Shown: positions 36,637 through 51,500 of the stretch, one piece after another
Numbering within the stretch: the stretch's first letter is position 1
How the letters are laid out: each line of letters opens with the position of its first letter
Assembly: GCF_900187425.1 (NCBI RefSeq)
Contig: NZ_FYDJ01000005.1
Span: forward strand, 62,001-126,000
Reading direction: 5' to 3'
Length of the DNA: 64,000 nt
DNA from: Pseudomonas sp. Irchel s3h14
Lineage (GTDB): Bacteria > Pseudomonadota > Gammaproteobacteria > Pseudomonadales > Pseudomonadaceae
The notes under the pieces: model-generated
Told to the model about the DNA's origin: nothing
The model's input: only the letters and a program-made list of their open reading frames with translations
The model's database searches: none
Position numbers and translations under genes: made by a program

Positions 36637-37461
36637 TCAGCCGTCAAGTTCCGAGAAGCCGGTCAGGAAGTGCGGCCCGATGTAACGCTCGGGCAATTCG
36701 AACTCGTCGCGGTACTCGACCTGCACCAGGTACAGGCCATACGGATGCGCCGTCACCCCGCCGGACCGGCGAATGCGGCTCTCCAGCACTTCTTTCATCC
36801 ACTCCACCGGGCGCTCGCCGGCACCGATGGTCATCAGCACGCCAGCAATGTTGCGCACCATGTGGTGCAGGAAGGCGCTGGCGCGGATGTCCAGCACGAT
36901 CATCTTGCCGTGGCGCGTGACGCGCAGGTGATGCAGCTCCTTGATCGGCGACTTGGCCTGACACTGACCAGCACGGAAAGCGCTGAAATCGTGAGTGCCG
37001 ACCAGGTACTGCGCCGCCTCGGCCATGCGCTCGACGTCCAGCGGACGGTGGTTCCAGGTGATTTCTTCGTTCAGGTGCGCCGGGCGGATCTGATCGTTGT
37101 AGATCACGTAGCGATAGCGCCGGGCAATCGCCTTGAACCGAGCATGAAAATGCGCCGGCATGACCTTGGCCCAGCTGACACTGACGTCGTGAGGCAAATT
37201 GATATTGGCGCCCATGACCCAGGCTTTCATCGAACGCTCGACCTGAGTATCGAAATGCACCACCTGACCGCACGCGTGCACACCGGCATCCGTACGCCCG
37301 GCGCAGAGCAGCGACACCGGTGAGTCGGCGACTTTGGACAAAGCCTTTTCGAGGGTTTCCTGCACCGTGAGCACGCCAGAGGCCTGGCGCTGCCAGCCGC
37401 GATAGCGCGAGCCTTTGTATTCAACGCCCAACGCGATCCGGAAAAAGCCGTCGGCCACCAT
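36637..37461 (-). CDS. truA: tRNA pseudouridine synthase A (positions 38-40)
   Basis: A protein of about 274 residues that makes pseudouridine in the anticodon arm of many tRNAs. The catalytic Asp is in CAGRTDAGVHA; FKAIARRYRYVIYN and FLHHMVRNIAGVLM are family motifs. I start at ATG 37461 (VADGFFRIALGVEY); the frame is open to 37518 and no start has a clear ribosome site, so the N-terminus is uncertain by up to 19 residues. Confidence 0.94.
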   Translation of the reverse strand: MVADGFFRIALGVEYKGSRYRGWQRQASGVLTVQETLEKALSKVADSPVSLLCAGRTDAGVHACGQVVHFDTQVERSMKAWVMGANINLPHDVSVSWAKVMPAHFHARFKAIARRYRYVIYNDQIRPAHLNEEITWNHRPLDVERMAEAAQYLVGTHDFSAFRAGQCQAKSPIKELHHLRVTRHGKMIVLDIRASAFLHHMVRNIAGVLMTIGAGERPVEWMKEVLESRIRRSGGVTAHPYGLYLVQVEYRDEFELPERYIGPHFLTGFSELDG

Positions 37462-37568
37462 TTCGGCGGCCGGATTATCTATATTTGCCAAGGAGTGACA
37501 GCCTGCTGATGTACGCAAAGGCGGGCATTATAAGGCCGCCGGACGGGGATGCCAGTGCAACAGCGGTT

Positions 37569-37681
37569 GATCGTTCCCACGCTCTGCGTGGGAATGCCGC
37601 CAGGGACGCTCTGCGTTCCTCTTCTGAATGTGACGCAGAGCGTCACGGGATGCATTCCCACGCAGGAGCGTGGGAACGATC
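37569..37681. repeat. Intergenic inverted repeat (ATCGTTCCCACGC family), copy 1
   Basis: GATCGTTCCCACGCTCTGCG at the left and its inverted partner ending CGTGGGAACGATC enclose a second internal dyad (GACGCTCTGCGT with GACGCAGAGCGTC). It lies between truA and fimV; copy 2 is at 41892. Confidence 0.88.
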
Positions 37682-37748
37682 TGTCGTCGGCGAAAACAAA
37701 AACGGCAGCCTCAATGGGCTGCCGTTTTGTTTACGCCTTACCGATAAA

Positions 37749-40598
<2,850 letters not shown>

Positions 40599-40805
40599 AG
40601 CCTCATCCTTTGTTTGAACATTCCTCGGCCAGCGAGAAGGTGTTGATAGTCGCTGCCGTAAGGCATTGCGCGCGGCGGCGAAGAGTCGTCGCGCGCGATC
40701 ATTTCATTCATGCCACGCAAAGCCCCGGAGGGAGCCCGCCTTCAGCGGTCCGGCCAAGCATAGCGCCCGGCTGGATTCATTCGACAAATTGTTGCCAAGT
40801 ATCTT

Positions 40806-41816
40806 TTACAGCAGGTCTTTTATCAACAATTCAGCCACCTGCACAGCATTGAGCGCTGCGCCTTTGCGTACGTTATCTGACGTCAGCCACAAATTAAGTT
40901 CCGACAGGTCGTCGATCCCGCTGCGAACCCGACCAACGTAGACCACGTCCTGCCCTACTGCATCGCCTACCGGTGTCGGGTAATCGCCGGCTTCCACCAG
41001 CTCTATACCGGGCGCGTCTTCCAGGGCGGCGTTGACTTTTACCAGGTCGATGTCGCTCGATGACTGCAAGGTCACGTTAAAGCTATCGCCAAAAAACACC
41101 GGGGCTTGAATGCAAGTGACGGAAATCTTTAATAAAGGCAGCGCCATAACCTGACGCAGCTCGCGTACCAGGCGTTTTTCCAGCAGCGTGTGACCCTGAT
41201 CATCAGGCTTGCCCACTTGCGCCAGCAGGTTGAAGGCCATCTGCCGATCGAAGAAGGTCGGCTCCAGCGGACGCACGTTGAGCAGCTCGGCCGTTTGCCG
41301 TGCCAGCTCGGTGACAGCTTCGCGACCCTGGGCAGACACGGCCAGGCTGGCGGTCAAATTGATGCGTTGCAGGTCGAGCAAACCGAGCAACGGCGCGAGC
41401 ACTACCGCCAGTGTGGTGGCCGAAGGGCTTGGACTGCTGACCTGGAACGGCTTTTTCAAGCTGGCCAGCACCTGCGCATTGGCTTCAGGCACGACTTGGG
41501 GCGCCTGATCAGCCGGCAACGCGCCGGACAGGTCGATGAGCGAGCAACCGGCGGCCGTGGCACGCGACGCGAAACTCAGGGTTACCGCCGGGCCGGCAGC
41601 GAAGAACACCAGCTGGACTTTACTGAAGTCGAACTCATCGACCTCCCGCACCCGCACGTTCTTGCCGCGAAACGGCACCGAATGCCCGGCCGATTCACTG
41701 CTGGCGAGCAGGTGCAGATTGCCGACAGGGAAGTCGCGCTCTTCGAGAATCTGCACGAGCGTTTCGCCGACAGTACCGGTGGCGCCGATCACGGCGATAT
41801 CAAAGGACTGGCTCAT
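40806..41816 (-). CDS. usg: Aspartate-semialdehyde-dehydrogenase-like protein (Usg type), probably non-catalytic
   Basis: A 336-residue paralogue of Asd with the NADP-binding N-terminus FDIAVIGATGTVGETLVQI. At the position of the catalytic Cys (GNCT in the true Asd next door) it reads SSPSPSATTLA, with Ser instead, so dehydrogenase activity is unlikely. The arrangement asd-usg-fimV-truA is conserved, and the E. coli counterpart usg has the same place beside truA. ATG 41816 has GAGGTAGAACC upstream. Its role is unknown. Confidence 0.88.
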   Translation of the reverse strand: MSQSFDIAVIGATGTVGETLVQILEERDFPVGNLHLLASSESAGHSVPFRGKNVRVREVDEFDFSKVQLVFFAAGPAVTLSFASRATAAGCSLIDLSGALPADQAPQVVPEANAQVLASLKKPFQVSSPSPSATTLAVVLAPLLGLLDLQRINLTASLAVSAQGREAVTELARQTAELLNVRPLEPTFFDRQMAFNLLAQVGKPDDQGHTLLEKRLVRELRQVMALPLLKISVTCIQAPVFFGDSFNVTLQSSSDIDLVKVNAALEDAPGIELVEAGDYPTPVGDAVGQDVVYVGRVRSGIDDLSELNLWLTSDNVRKGAALNAVQVAELLIKDLL

Positions 41817-41891
41817 GGTTCTACCTCTGGCGAAACGGGGGGAGCGGCACTTTACCGGTCGAGAGATGCCTAGGCAATTCGTCACGACACT

Positions 41892-42004
41892 GATCGTTCC
41901 CACGCTCTGCGTGGGAATGCCGCCATGGACGCTCTGCGTCCGCCGTTGAGGCAGTGACGCGGAGCGTCACGGGATGCATTCCCACGCAGAGCGTGGGAAC
42001 GATC
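41892..42004. repeat. Intergenic inverted repeat (ATCGTTCCCACGC family), copy 2
   Basis: Same structure as the repeat at 37569 with a few differences: GATCGTTCCCACGCTCTGCG ... AGAGCGTGGGAACGATC, enclosing GACGCTCTGCGTC and GACGCGGAGCGTC. Between asd and usg. Confidence 0.88.
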
Positions 42005-42011
42005 GGTAGGC

Positions 42012-42050
42012 AAAAAAAACCCGCACCTCTTTCAAGGCACGGGTTCTTTT
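42012..42050 (-). terminator. Terminator of asd
   Basis: On the minus strand AACCCGTGCC and GGTGCGGGTT pair with two wobbles, followed by TTTTTTTT. It probably separates asd from usg. Confidence 0.8.
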
Positions 42051-42064
42051 ATTACTTCAATCGA

Positions 42065-43177
42065 TCAACGCTCAAGCAGGATCCGCAGCATGCGACGCAG
42101 CGGTTCAGCCGCGCCCCACAGCAGTTGGTCGCCGACGGTGAACGCGCCGACGTACTGCGTGCCCATGTTCAGCTTGCGCAGACGGCCAACCGGTACGTTC
42201 AGGGTGCCGGTGACTTTCGTCGGGCTCAGTTCCTGAATGCTGGCTTCGCGGCTGTTCGGCACCAGTTTGACCCAAGGGTTGTGCTGGCTGATCAGCCCTT
42301 CGATGTCGGCGATCGGCACGTCTTTGTTCAATTTGATGGTCAGCGCCTGGCTGTGGCAGCGCATGGCGCCGATGCGCACGCAGATGCCATCGACCGGGAT
42401 CGGGCTCTTGAAGCGACCGAGGATCTTGTTGGTCTCGGCCTGGGCTTTCCACTCTTCACGGCTCTGACCGTTCGGCAGTTCCTTGTCGATCCACGGGATC
42501 AGGCTGCCGGCCAGCGGTACGCCAAAGTTTTCGGTCGGGTACGCGTCGCTGCGCATGGCTTCGGCCACACGGCGGTCGATGTCGAGGATCGCGCTGGCCG
42601 GGTCGGCCAGTTGATCAGCGACAGCGGCGTGGGTCGCGCCCATTTGCTTGATCAGTTCGCGCATGTTCTGCGCGCCGGCACCGGAGGCCGCCTGATAAGT
42701 CATGGCGCTCATCCACTCGACCAGACCGGCTTCGAACAGACCGCCCAGGCCCATCAGCATCAGGCTGACGGTGCAGTTGCCGCCGATGTAGTTCTTGGTG
42801 CCCGCGTCGAGCTGCTGGTCGATGACCTTGCGGTTCACCGGGTCCAGAACGATCACCGCGTCATCCTGCATGCGCAGGCTGGAAGCGGCGTCGATCCAGT
42901 AACCCTGCCAGCCGGCTTCGCGCAGTTTCGGGAAAACTTCGCTGGTGTAGTCGCCACCCTGGCAGGTCAGAATCACGTCGAGGGTTTTCAGCTCATCAAT
43001 GCTGTAAGCGTCCTTGAGCGGAGCAATGTCCTTGCCCACGGACGGGCCTTGGCCACCGACATTGGAAGTGGTGAAAAACACCGGCTCAATAAGATCGAAA
43101 TCCTGCTCTTCCAGCATCCGCTGCATGAGCACGGAACCGACCATACCGCGCCAACCGATCAGACCTACACGTTTCAT
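42065..43177 (-). CDS. asd: Aspartate-semialdehyde dehydrogenase
   Basis: A 370-residue enzyme reducing aspartyl phosphate to aspartate semialdehyde for Lys, Met, Thr and diaminopimelate. The NADP motif is [15 protein letters not shown], the catalytic Cys is in [11 protein letters not shown], and the substrate-binding Arg and His follow ([14 protein letters not shown]). The longer gammaproteobacterial type. 69 bases after leuB. Confidence 0.97.
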   Translation of the reverse strand: MKRVGLIGWRGMVGSVLMQRMLEEQDFDLIEPVFFTTSNVGGQGPSVGKDIAPLKDAYSIDELKTLDVILTCQGGDYTSEVFPKLREAGWQGYWIDAASSLRMQDDAVIVLDPVNRKVIDQQLDAGTKNYIGGNCTVSLMLMGLGGLFEAGLVEWMSAMTYQAASGAGAQNMRELIKQMGATHAAVADQLADPASAILDIDRRVAEAMRSDAYPTENFGVPLAGSLIPWIDKELPNGQSREEWKAQAETNKILGRFKSPIPVDGICVRIGAMRCHSQALTIKLNKDVPIADIEGLISQHNPWVKLVPNSREASIQELSPTKVTGTLNVPVGRLRKLNMGTQYVGAFTVGDQLLWGAAEPLRRMLRILLER

Positions 43178-43246
43178 CGCAACTACACCTTCTTTAAAAA
43201 GTGGGCCGCTGCTTTCAAGAGTGAAAGTTGCAGCGGGCCCGAGAGA

Positions 43247-44329
<1,083 letters not shown>

Positions 44330-44401
44330 GCTTTCCTCATGTCATCAGTCGGTGCGCCCGTGGGTCACGGGTTAGCCGGGAAAAATTCTATCGCTCAGCG
44401 C

Positions 44402-45166
44402 TTATCGTTCAGCCATCAGCACCAGCACATCGGTACTGAACGAACCATCGGCCTCAATCTCAAAATATTCGCGTACTTCATTACCCATCGATTGCTGCAA
44501 CTCGAGGATTGCCGCGCGCATCACCTCTGGTGTGCGCATGCGCTCGACCCAGGAGGTGTACTCCAGTCGCAGCCGTTGACGGGTGGTGCTACGGGTATGC
44601 AACCCCGCTTCGCTGACCTGACGCAACCACTCGCCGGCGGAATAATCGCGCACATGGCTGGTGTCGCGCAGCACTTCGACGCTTTGCAGGTAAGTGTCGA
44701 ACAACGGACTGCCCGGTGACAACACGTCGATGAACGCTGCCACGCCGCCCGGCTTCAGCACCCGGCGAACCTCTCGCAGGGCCAGGCCAAGATCGCTCCA
44801 ATGGTGCGCCGAATAACGGCTGAAGACGAAATCGAATTCGCCATCGGCGAATGGCAGACGCTCGGCGGCGCCCAGCACGGTAGACACGTTGGTCAGACCG
44901 CGATCGACGGCGGCACCGGCCACCACGTCGAGCATCTGCTGCGACAGGTCGTAGGCCACCACTTCTTTCACCAGCGAGGCCACGTGAAAACTCACGTGAC
45001 CGGCGCCGCAGCCCAGATCCAGCACTCGAGCATCGCCCTGCCCTGCCAGTTCAGCCTGTAGCAGCGCAAATTCGGTGCCTTGAGCGTGTACGGCGCTGCT
45101 CAGATAGGCCGAGGCTTGCTCACCGAATTGCTTTTGTACAACTTGGCTGTGGGCGGTGCTAGTCAT
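44402..45166 (-). CDS. SAM-dependent methyltransferase inside the leu cluster
   Basis: A 254-residue class I methyltransferase. Motif I is VLDLGCGAGHVSFHVA, motif II RLPFADGEFDFVFSRYS, motif III VLKPGGVAAFID. It resembles the UbiE/BioC-like group. It sits between leuD and leuB with the same direction; the substrate is not evident and no role in leucine synthesis is known. Similar placement is usual in pseudomonads, which suggests cotranscription rather than shared pathway. Confidence 0.85.
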   Translation of the reverse strand: MTSTAHSQVVQKQFGEQASAYLSSAVHAQGTEFALLQAELAGQGDARVLDLGCGAGHVSFHVASLVKEVVAYDLSQQMLDVVAGAAVDRGLTNVSTVLGAAERLPFADGEFDFVFSRYSAHHWSDLGLALREVRRVLKPGGVAAFIDVLSPGSPLFDTYLQSVEVLRDTSHVRDYSAGEWLRQVSEAGLHTRSTTRQRLRLEYTSWVERMRTPEVMRAAILELQQSMGNEVREYFEIEADGSFSTDVLVLMAER

Positions 45167-45205
45167 CGTAATGTCCTGATATTTTTGTTGTCTGGGGTGC
45201 CGCCA

Positions 45206-45279
45206 TCGCGAGCAAGCTCGGCTCCTACACGGGATCTGTGGCGCTCACATAACCTGTGGGAGCCGAGCTTGCTCCGGGC
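45206..45279. repeat. REP-type inverted repeat (GAGCAAGCTCGGCTCC)
   Basis: CGAGCAAGCTCGGCTCCTAC and its inverted partner GTGGGAGCCGAGCTTGCTC lie between leuD and the methyltransferase gene. Variant of the family at 53202 and 60498. Confidence 0.8.
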
Positions 45280-45327
45280 GGCGTTCCGACGATGGGGCCG
45301 CAACTGCCTACAACAATCTCGGATCAA

Positions 45328-45972
45328 TCAAACGTCGCGGAACAACCAAGGCTGGCTCACACGGTGTTTGGCTTCAAACGCCGCAATCGCTTCGTGGTCC
45401 TGCAAGGTCAGGCCGATGTCGTCCAAGCCGTTGACCAGGCAATGCTTGCGGAACTCGTCAAGTTCAAAGCTGTAGACCTTGCCGTCAGGTCGGGTCACGG
45501 TCTGGGCTTGCAGATCAACCGTCAACTCGTAACCCGGATTGGCTTCAACCTGCAGGAACAACTCATCAACCTCAGCGTCGCTCAAGATGATCGGCAGCAA
45601 GCCGTTCTTGAAGCTGTTGTTGTAGAAGATGTCGGCGTAGCTCGGCGCGATGATGCTGCGAAAACCGTACTCTTCCAGCGCCCATGGCGCGTGTTCACGG
45701 CTGGAGCCGCAACCGAAGTTCTCGCGGGCCAGCAGCACGCTGGCGCCTTGATAACGCTCGGCGTTGAGCACGAAATCCTTGTTCAGCGGACGCTTGGAGT
45801 TGTCCTGGTAGGCATAGCCCACGTCCAGGTAACGCCATTCGTCGAACAGGTTCGGACCAAAACCGGTGCGCTTGATCGACTTCAAGAACTGCTTCGGAAT
45901 GATCTGGTCGGTGTCGACGTTGGCACGGTCCAATGGCGCGACCAAACCGGTGTGTTGGGTAAAAGCTCTCAT
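45328..45972 (-). CDS. leuD: 3-isopropylmalate dehydratase small subunit
   Basis: A 214-residue partner of LeuC that forms the swivel domain of isopropylmalate isomerase. [16 protein letters not shown] and [15 protein letters not shown] are the substrate-binding motifs. Ten bases after leuC. Confidence 0.97.
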   Translation of the reverse strand: MRAFTQHTGLVAPLDRANVDTDQIIPKQFLKSIKRTGFGPNLFDEWRYLDVGYAYQDNSKRPLNKDFVLNAERYQGASVLLARENFGCGSSREHAPWALEEYGFRSIIAPSYADIFYNNSFKNGLLPIILSDAEVDELFLQVEANPGYELTVDLQAQTVTRPDGKVYSFELDEFRKHCLVNGLDDIGLTLQDHEAIAAFEAKHRVSQPWLFRDV

Positions 45973-45982
45973 GTGCGGTTCC

Positions 45983-47401
45983 TCAGATCAGTTCGCGAAC
46001 GTCGATGAAACGACCGTGGACGGCAGCCGCCGCGGCCATGGCCGGGCTGACCAGGTGCGTACGGCCACCGGCGCCCTGACGCCCTTCGAAGTTGCGGTTG
46101 GAGGTCGAGGCGCAATGCTCGCCCGACTCCAAACGGTCCGGGTTCATCGCCAGGCACATCGAGCAACCCGGTTCACGCCACTCGAAACCGGCTTCGAGGA
46201 AAATTTTGTCCAGGCCTTCGGCCTCGGCTTGCGCCTTCACCAGGCCCGAGCCCGGCACCACTATGGCTTGCTTGATGGTCGAAGCGACTTTACGGCCCTT
46301 GGCGATCACCGCCGCAGCGCGCAAGTCTTCGATCCGCGAGTTGGTGCAGGAACCAATGAATACGCGGTCCAGTTGAATGTCGGTGATCGCCTGATTGGCG
46401 CTCAAACCCATGTATTTCAAGGCGCGTTCGATGGAACCGCGTTTGACCAGGTCCATTTCCTTCGCCGGGTCCGGCACGTTCTGATCAACCGCCAGGACCA
46501 TCTCGGGCGAAGTGCCCCAGCTGACTTGAGGTTTGATCTGAGTAGCGTCGAGCTCGACCACGGTGTCGAACACCGCATCGGCGTCGGACACCAGGTCTTT
46601 CCAGGCTTCGACCGCCATGTCCCATTCCGCGCCTTTCGGGGCAAATGGACGGCCCTTGACGTAAGCCACGGTTTTTTCGTCGGCAGCCACCAGGCCAACA
46701 CGAGCGCCGGCTTCAATGGACATGTTGCAGATGGTCATGCGGCCTTCGACGGACAAATCGCGAATGGCACTGCCGGCGAACTCGATGGCGTGGCCGTTAC
46801 CGCCGGCGGTGCCGATCTTGCCGATGACGGCGAGCACGATGTCCTTGGCGGTCACGCCGAACGGCAATTTGCCCTCGACCGACACCAGCATGTTTTTCAT
46901 TTTCTTGGCGACCAGGCACTGCGTGGCGAACACATGCTCGACCTCGGAAGTCCCGATGCCGTGGGCCAATGCGCCAAACGCGCCGTGAGTCGAGGTGTGC
47001 GAGTCGCCGCAGACCACGGTCATGCCCGGCAAGGTGGCACCCTGCTCCGGACCGATCACGTGAACGATGCCCTGACGCACGTCATTCATTTTGAATTCGG
47101 TGATGCCATATTCGTCGCAGTAGTCATCGAGGGTCTGAACCTGCAGACGCGAGACCTGATCGGTAATCGCTTCGATGCCGCCCTTGCGATCAGGAGTGGT
47201 CGGTACGTTGTGGTCCGGGGTGGCGATGATCGAGTCGACGCGCCAAGGCTTGCGCCCGGCCAGTCGCAGGCCTTCGAAAGCTTGGGGCGAAGTCACTTCA
47301 TGGATGATGTGGCGGTCGATATAGATCAGCGACGACCCATCGTCGCGCCGTTTCACTTCATGGGAATCCCAAAGCTTGTCGTAAAGCGTTTTGCCGGCCA
47401 T
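45983..47401 (-). CDS. leuC: 3-isopropylmalate dehydratase large subunit
   Basis: A 472-residue aconitase-family subunit with a 4Fe-4S cluster. Cluster-binding Cys are in [14 protein letters not shown] and [26 protein letters not shown] is another diagnostic motif. First gene of the leu cluster; the start ATG 47401 is divergent from a LysR regulator with 146 bases between. Confidence 0.97.
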   Translation of the reverse strand: MAGKTLYDKLWDSHEVKRRDDGSSLIYIDRHIIHEVTSPQAFEGLRLAGRKPWRVDSIIATPDHNVPTTPDRKGGIEAITDQVSRLQVQTLDDYCDEYGITEFKMNDVRQGIVHVIGPEQGATLPGMTVVCGDSHTSTHGAFGALAHGIGTSEVEHVFATQCLVAKKMKNMLVSVEGKLPFGVTAKDIVLAVIGKIGTAGGNGHAIEFAGSAIRDLSVEGRMTICNMSIEAGARVGLVAADEKTVAYVKGRPFAPKGAEWDMAVEAWKDLVSDADAVFDTVVELDATQIKPQVSWGTSPEMVLAVDQNVPDPAKEMDLVKRGSIERALKYMGLSANQAITDIQLDRVFIGSCTNSRIEDLRAAAVIAKGRKVASTIKQAIVVPGSGLVKAQAEAEGLDKIFLEAGFEWREPGCSMCLAMNPDRLESGEHCASTSNRNFEGRQGAGGRTHLVSPAMAAAAAVHGRFIDVRELI

Positions 47402-47547
47402 CAGACGGTCCTCATCAGCGTGTTTCTATGCCGTGGATTTTGAAAAACTCAATAACCCCTTGGCTTGTGAGGTCGATCCTAGGGGGTTACATTAAATAAC
47501 TCAAATTCATATTTTTCATGCTTTGGATAACCAACTGGAATACTGCA

Positions 47548-48438
47548 ATGGACCTCGCCAACCTCAATGCTTTTATCGCGATTGCCGAGACTGGGAGCTT
47601 CTCCGGCGCTGGCGAACGACTGCACCTGACGCAACCGGCCATCAGCAAGCGCATTGCCGGGCTGGAGCAGCAATTGAAGGTGCGCCTGTTCGATCGCCTG
47701 GGCCGTGAAGTCAGCCTGACCGAGGCCGGACGCGCCTTGCTGCCGCGGGCCTATCAGATTCTGAATGTGCTGGATGACACTCGCCGCGCCCTGACGAACC
47801 TGACCGGTGAAGTGACGGGTCGCCTGACCCTGGCCACCAGTCACCACATCGGCCTGCACCGCTTACCCCCCTTATTAAGGGAGTTCACCCGACGTTACCC
47901 GCAAGTGGCGCTGGATATTCAGTTCCTTGATTCGGAAGTGGCCTACGAAGAAATCCTCCATGGCCGCGCTGAACTGGCGGTCATCACCCTGGCGCCGGAG
48001 CCCCACGCACTGGTCAAGGCCACGCCGGTGTGGGACGACCCGCTGGACTTCGTGGTCGCCCCGGAGCACTCGCTGATCAGCCACGGCCCGGTCAGCCTGG
48101 CGGACATTGCCCTGCACCCGGCGGTATTCCCCGGCGGCAACACCTTTACTCACCACATCGTCCGGCGCCTGTTCGAAGCTCAAGGCCTGACGCCAAACAT
48201 CGCCATGAGCACGAATTATCTGGAAACCATCAAGATGATGGTCTCGATCGGCCTGGCCTGGAGCGTGTTGCCGCGCACCATGCTTGATGATCAGGTTGCG
48301 CGAATACCTTTACCAGGCATACAACTCACTCGCCAGCTAGGCTATATCCTGCACACAGAGCGGACGCTGTCGAATGCGGCACGGGCCTTCATGGCTTTAC
48401 TGGATGCACAAATCGATCTGCCAGGGACTCTCGGCTAA
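47548..48438 (+). CDS. LysR-family regulator, divergent from leuC
   Basis: A 296-residue regulator. The N-terminal winged helix-turn-helix reads NLNAFIAIAETGSFSGAGER and LTQPAISKRIAGLE; the effector domain follows. By position it is the likely activator of leuCD-leuB in response to a pathway intermediate, as for many divergent LysR genes; this is inference. ATG 47548 is preferred over an earlier in-frame start at 47518. Confidence 0.9.
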   Translation: MDLANLNAFIAIAETGSFSGAGERLHLTQPAISKRIAGLEQQLKVRLFDRLGREVSLTEAGRALLPRAYQILNVLDDTRRALTNLTGEVTGRLTLATSHHIGLHRLPPLLREFTRRYPQVALDIQFLDSEVAYEEILHGRAELAVITLAPEPHALVKATPVWDDPLDFVVAPEHSLISHGPVSLADIALHPAVFPGGNTFTHHIVRRLFEAQGLTPNIAMSTNYLETIKMMVSIGLAWSVLPRTMLDDQVARIPLPGIQLTRQLGYILHTERTLSNAARAFMALLDAQIDLPGTLG

Positions 48439-48502
48439 GCTGTGCTACGTCTATAGAGCTCGAGTCACTGAACCTGACACCCCACTCAGCCAAGGCTTGC
48501 CA

Positions 48503-51500
48503 ATGCCGAAATCTGTTGACCGTATTCCGCCGATGCCGCGTATACAGGCGCTGGACCCAAAACGGTCCGAGCAGAGCTGGGAAAGCGCCCCACAATTGCT
48601 GGCCGCCCTCAACGGTGCACGTTTGGGCGCCTGGTACTGGGACATCGAACGTGGGCAGATCAGCTGGTCACGGGGTACCCAGGCGCTGTTCGGCTTCGAT
48701 CCCCGGCAACCGCTGCCGGCGGATCTGGAATACCTCGACTTGCTGCCGCCAGAGGATCGGGCGAAAACCATTCGCGCCTTCGACGCAGTGATCGCCGGCG
48801 CCCCGCTGGAACAGGCGATGCATCACCGAATCCGCTGGCCCGACGGCAGCCTGCACTGGCTGGAGATCAACGGCAGCCTGCTGCCGGACAAACACGGCCG
48901 GCCACGCATGATTGGCGTCATCCGTGAAATCACCCACCAGCGCCAGCGCGAACAGGCGTTGAGCAGCTCGGAAAAACGCTTCGCCACGCTGTTCCACCTG
49001 TGTCCGAACATGGTGCTGCTGACTCGCCAGGAAGACGGCCTGATCAGCGAAGCCAACCAGTATTTCGAAAGCCTGTTTGGCTGGCCAGTACAGAACGCTA
49101 TCGGTCGCACCACCCTGGAACTGGGCCTCTGGGTGTATCCGGAGCAACGGGCGCAACTCGTCAAAGCCACCAAAGCCAAGGGCGAACTGATCAACATGGA
49201 GGTGCAATTTCGTGCCAGCAACGGCCAGATCCACGACGGCATCCTCAGCGCGCAAAAGGTCGAGCTCGAGGGCCAGCCGTATCTGCTGAGTACATTCCTT
49301 GACACCACCGAACGCAAAGCCGCCGAACATGCCCTGAAAGATAGCCAGGAGCGCCTCGACCTGGCACTGGACTCAGCGCAACTCGGCACCTGGGACTGGC
49401 ACATTCCCAGTGGCATGCTGTACGGCTCGGCACGCGCCGCCCAGTTGCACGGACTGGACCCCATACCTTTCCATGAATCCTTCGACGATTTTTTTGAAGG
49501 CGTGCCTGGCGAAGAGCGCGATACCATGCGCGACGCCTATCGCAGCCTGCGAGAAGGTCCTGCCGGCAATTATCAACTGACCTACCGCGTGCAAATGCCG
49601 GACGGTAGCTCACGCTACCTGGAAAGCCGCGCCCGACTCTATCGCGATGAAAACGGTGTCCCGCTGCGCATGGCCGGTACCCTGCTCGACATTACCGATC
49701 AGGTGGAGCGTGAGCAGCTGCTGGTAGCGTCCGAAGAGAAGTTCGCCACCCTGTTCCAGGTCAGCCCGGACCCAATTTGCGTGACCCGTCAGGACACCGG
49801 CCAATTCATTGAGATCAACTCCAGCTTCACCCAGACCTTCGGCTGGAGCGCCGCCGATGTGATTGGCCGCGGCGCCGACGAAATCGGTCTCTGGGACGCC
49901 TCGGCGCAAAGCCTGCGACGCATCGAGCAGGTCATCCGCGAACAGGGTCTGAACAACGTGGCGATCCTCGTTCAGCACAAAGACGGGCAAGCCCTGACCT
50001 GCGTGATTTCCAGCCGCCAGATCAGCGTCGGCGACCAGCCGTGCATCGTCACTACCCTGCGCGATATCACTCAGCAGCAACGCTCGGAAGCCGCGCTCAA
50101 GGCCAGCGAAGAGAAGTTCGCCAAGGCCTTCCACTCCAGCCCCGACGCCATCACCATCACCGAGCGCGACACCGGGCGTTATCTGGAGGTTAACGATGGC
50201 TTCTGCCGCCTGACCGGCTACCGCGCCGATGAAGTGGTCGGTCGCACGGTGTATCAGGTCGGCATCTGGGCCGAGGAAAAACAACGTTCGGCACTGCTAG
50301 CCGAACTCCAGATCAAGGGCCGGGTACTTCATCAGGAAATGCTCGGACGCAATAAACGCGGCGAGTTGCTGACCGTCGAAGTCTCGATAGAACCGATCAC
50401 CCTCAACGAAACCGCCTGCCTGCTGCTGACCGCGCGGGACGTCAGCCTGCTGAAAAACGCCGAAGCGCAGATCCGTCACCTGGCCTACCACGACCCGCTG
50501 ACCAACCTGCCCAACCGCGCCCTGCTGATGGATCGCCTGAGTCAGCAGATTGCCCTGCTCAAGCGCCACAACCTGCGTGGCGCCCTGATGTTTCTCGACC
50601 TTGATCACTTCAAGCACATCAATGATTCGCTCGGTCATCCGGTGGGCGATACCGTGCTGAAAATCATCACTGCGCGCCTCGAAGCCAGCGTGCGCATGGA
50701 AGACACTGTCGCGCGTTTGGGCGGTGACGAATTCGTGGTGCTGCTCAGCGGGCTCGAAGGCTCGCGCAACGACGTCAGCGAGCAAGTCCTGCAACTGGCG
50801 GACACCTTGCGTGAACTGCTGTCGGAGCCGATGTTCCTCGACGGACAACGTCTGCAAGTAACCCCGAGCATCGGTATCGCGCTGATTCCCGATCACGGCT
50901 CGACCCCGACCGACCTGCTCAAACGCGCCGACATCGCCCTCTACCGGGCCAAGGATTCGGGCCGCAACACCGCGCAGATGTACCACAACACCATGCAGAA
51001 GGCGGCGAGCGAACGCTTGCGCATGGAAACCGACCTGCGCCTGGCCCTTTCCCGGGGTGAGTTCCGCGTGCACTACCAGCCTCAGGTGGACGCCCGGAAC
51101 GACCGCATCGTCGGCGCCGAGGCGCTGGTGCGCTGGAACCATCCGGACCTCGGCGCGCAATCGCCCACCGAGTTCATCAAGGTACTGGAGGACAGCGGCC
51201 TGATTCTGGAAGTCGGCACATGGATCATCGATGAAGCTTGCGCCGCCTTCAAACAACTGATCGCCAAGGGCCTGGTCGATCCGCTGGACTTCAGTCTGTG
51301 CGTCAACATCAGCCCGCGGCAATTTCGTCAGAATGACTTTGTCGAACGCATCGAACACAGCCTCGCCAGCTACGGTCTGCCCTGCTCGCTGCTGAAACTG
51401 GAAATCACCGAAGGCATCGTGATCCAGAACCTGGAAGACACCATCAACAAAATGCGTAGCCTGAAAAAACTCGGCGTGAGTTTTGCCATGGACGACTTCG

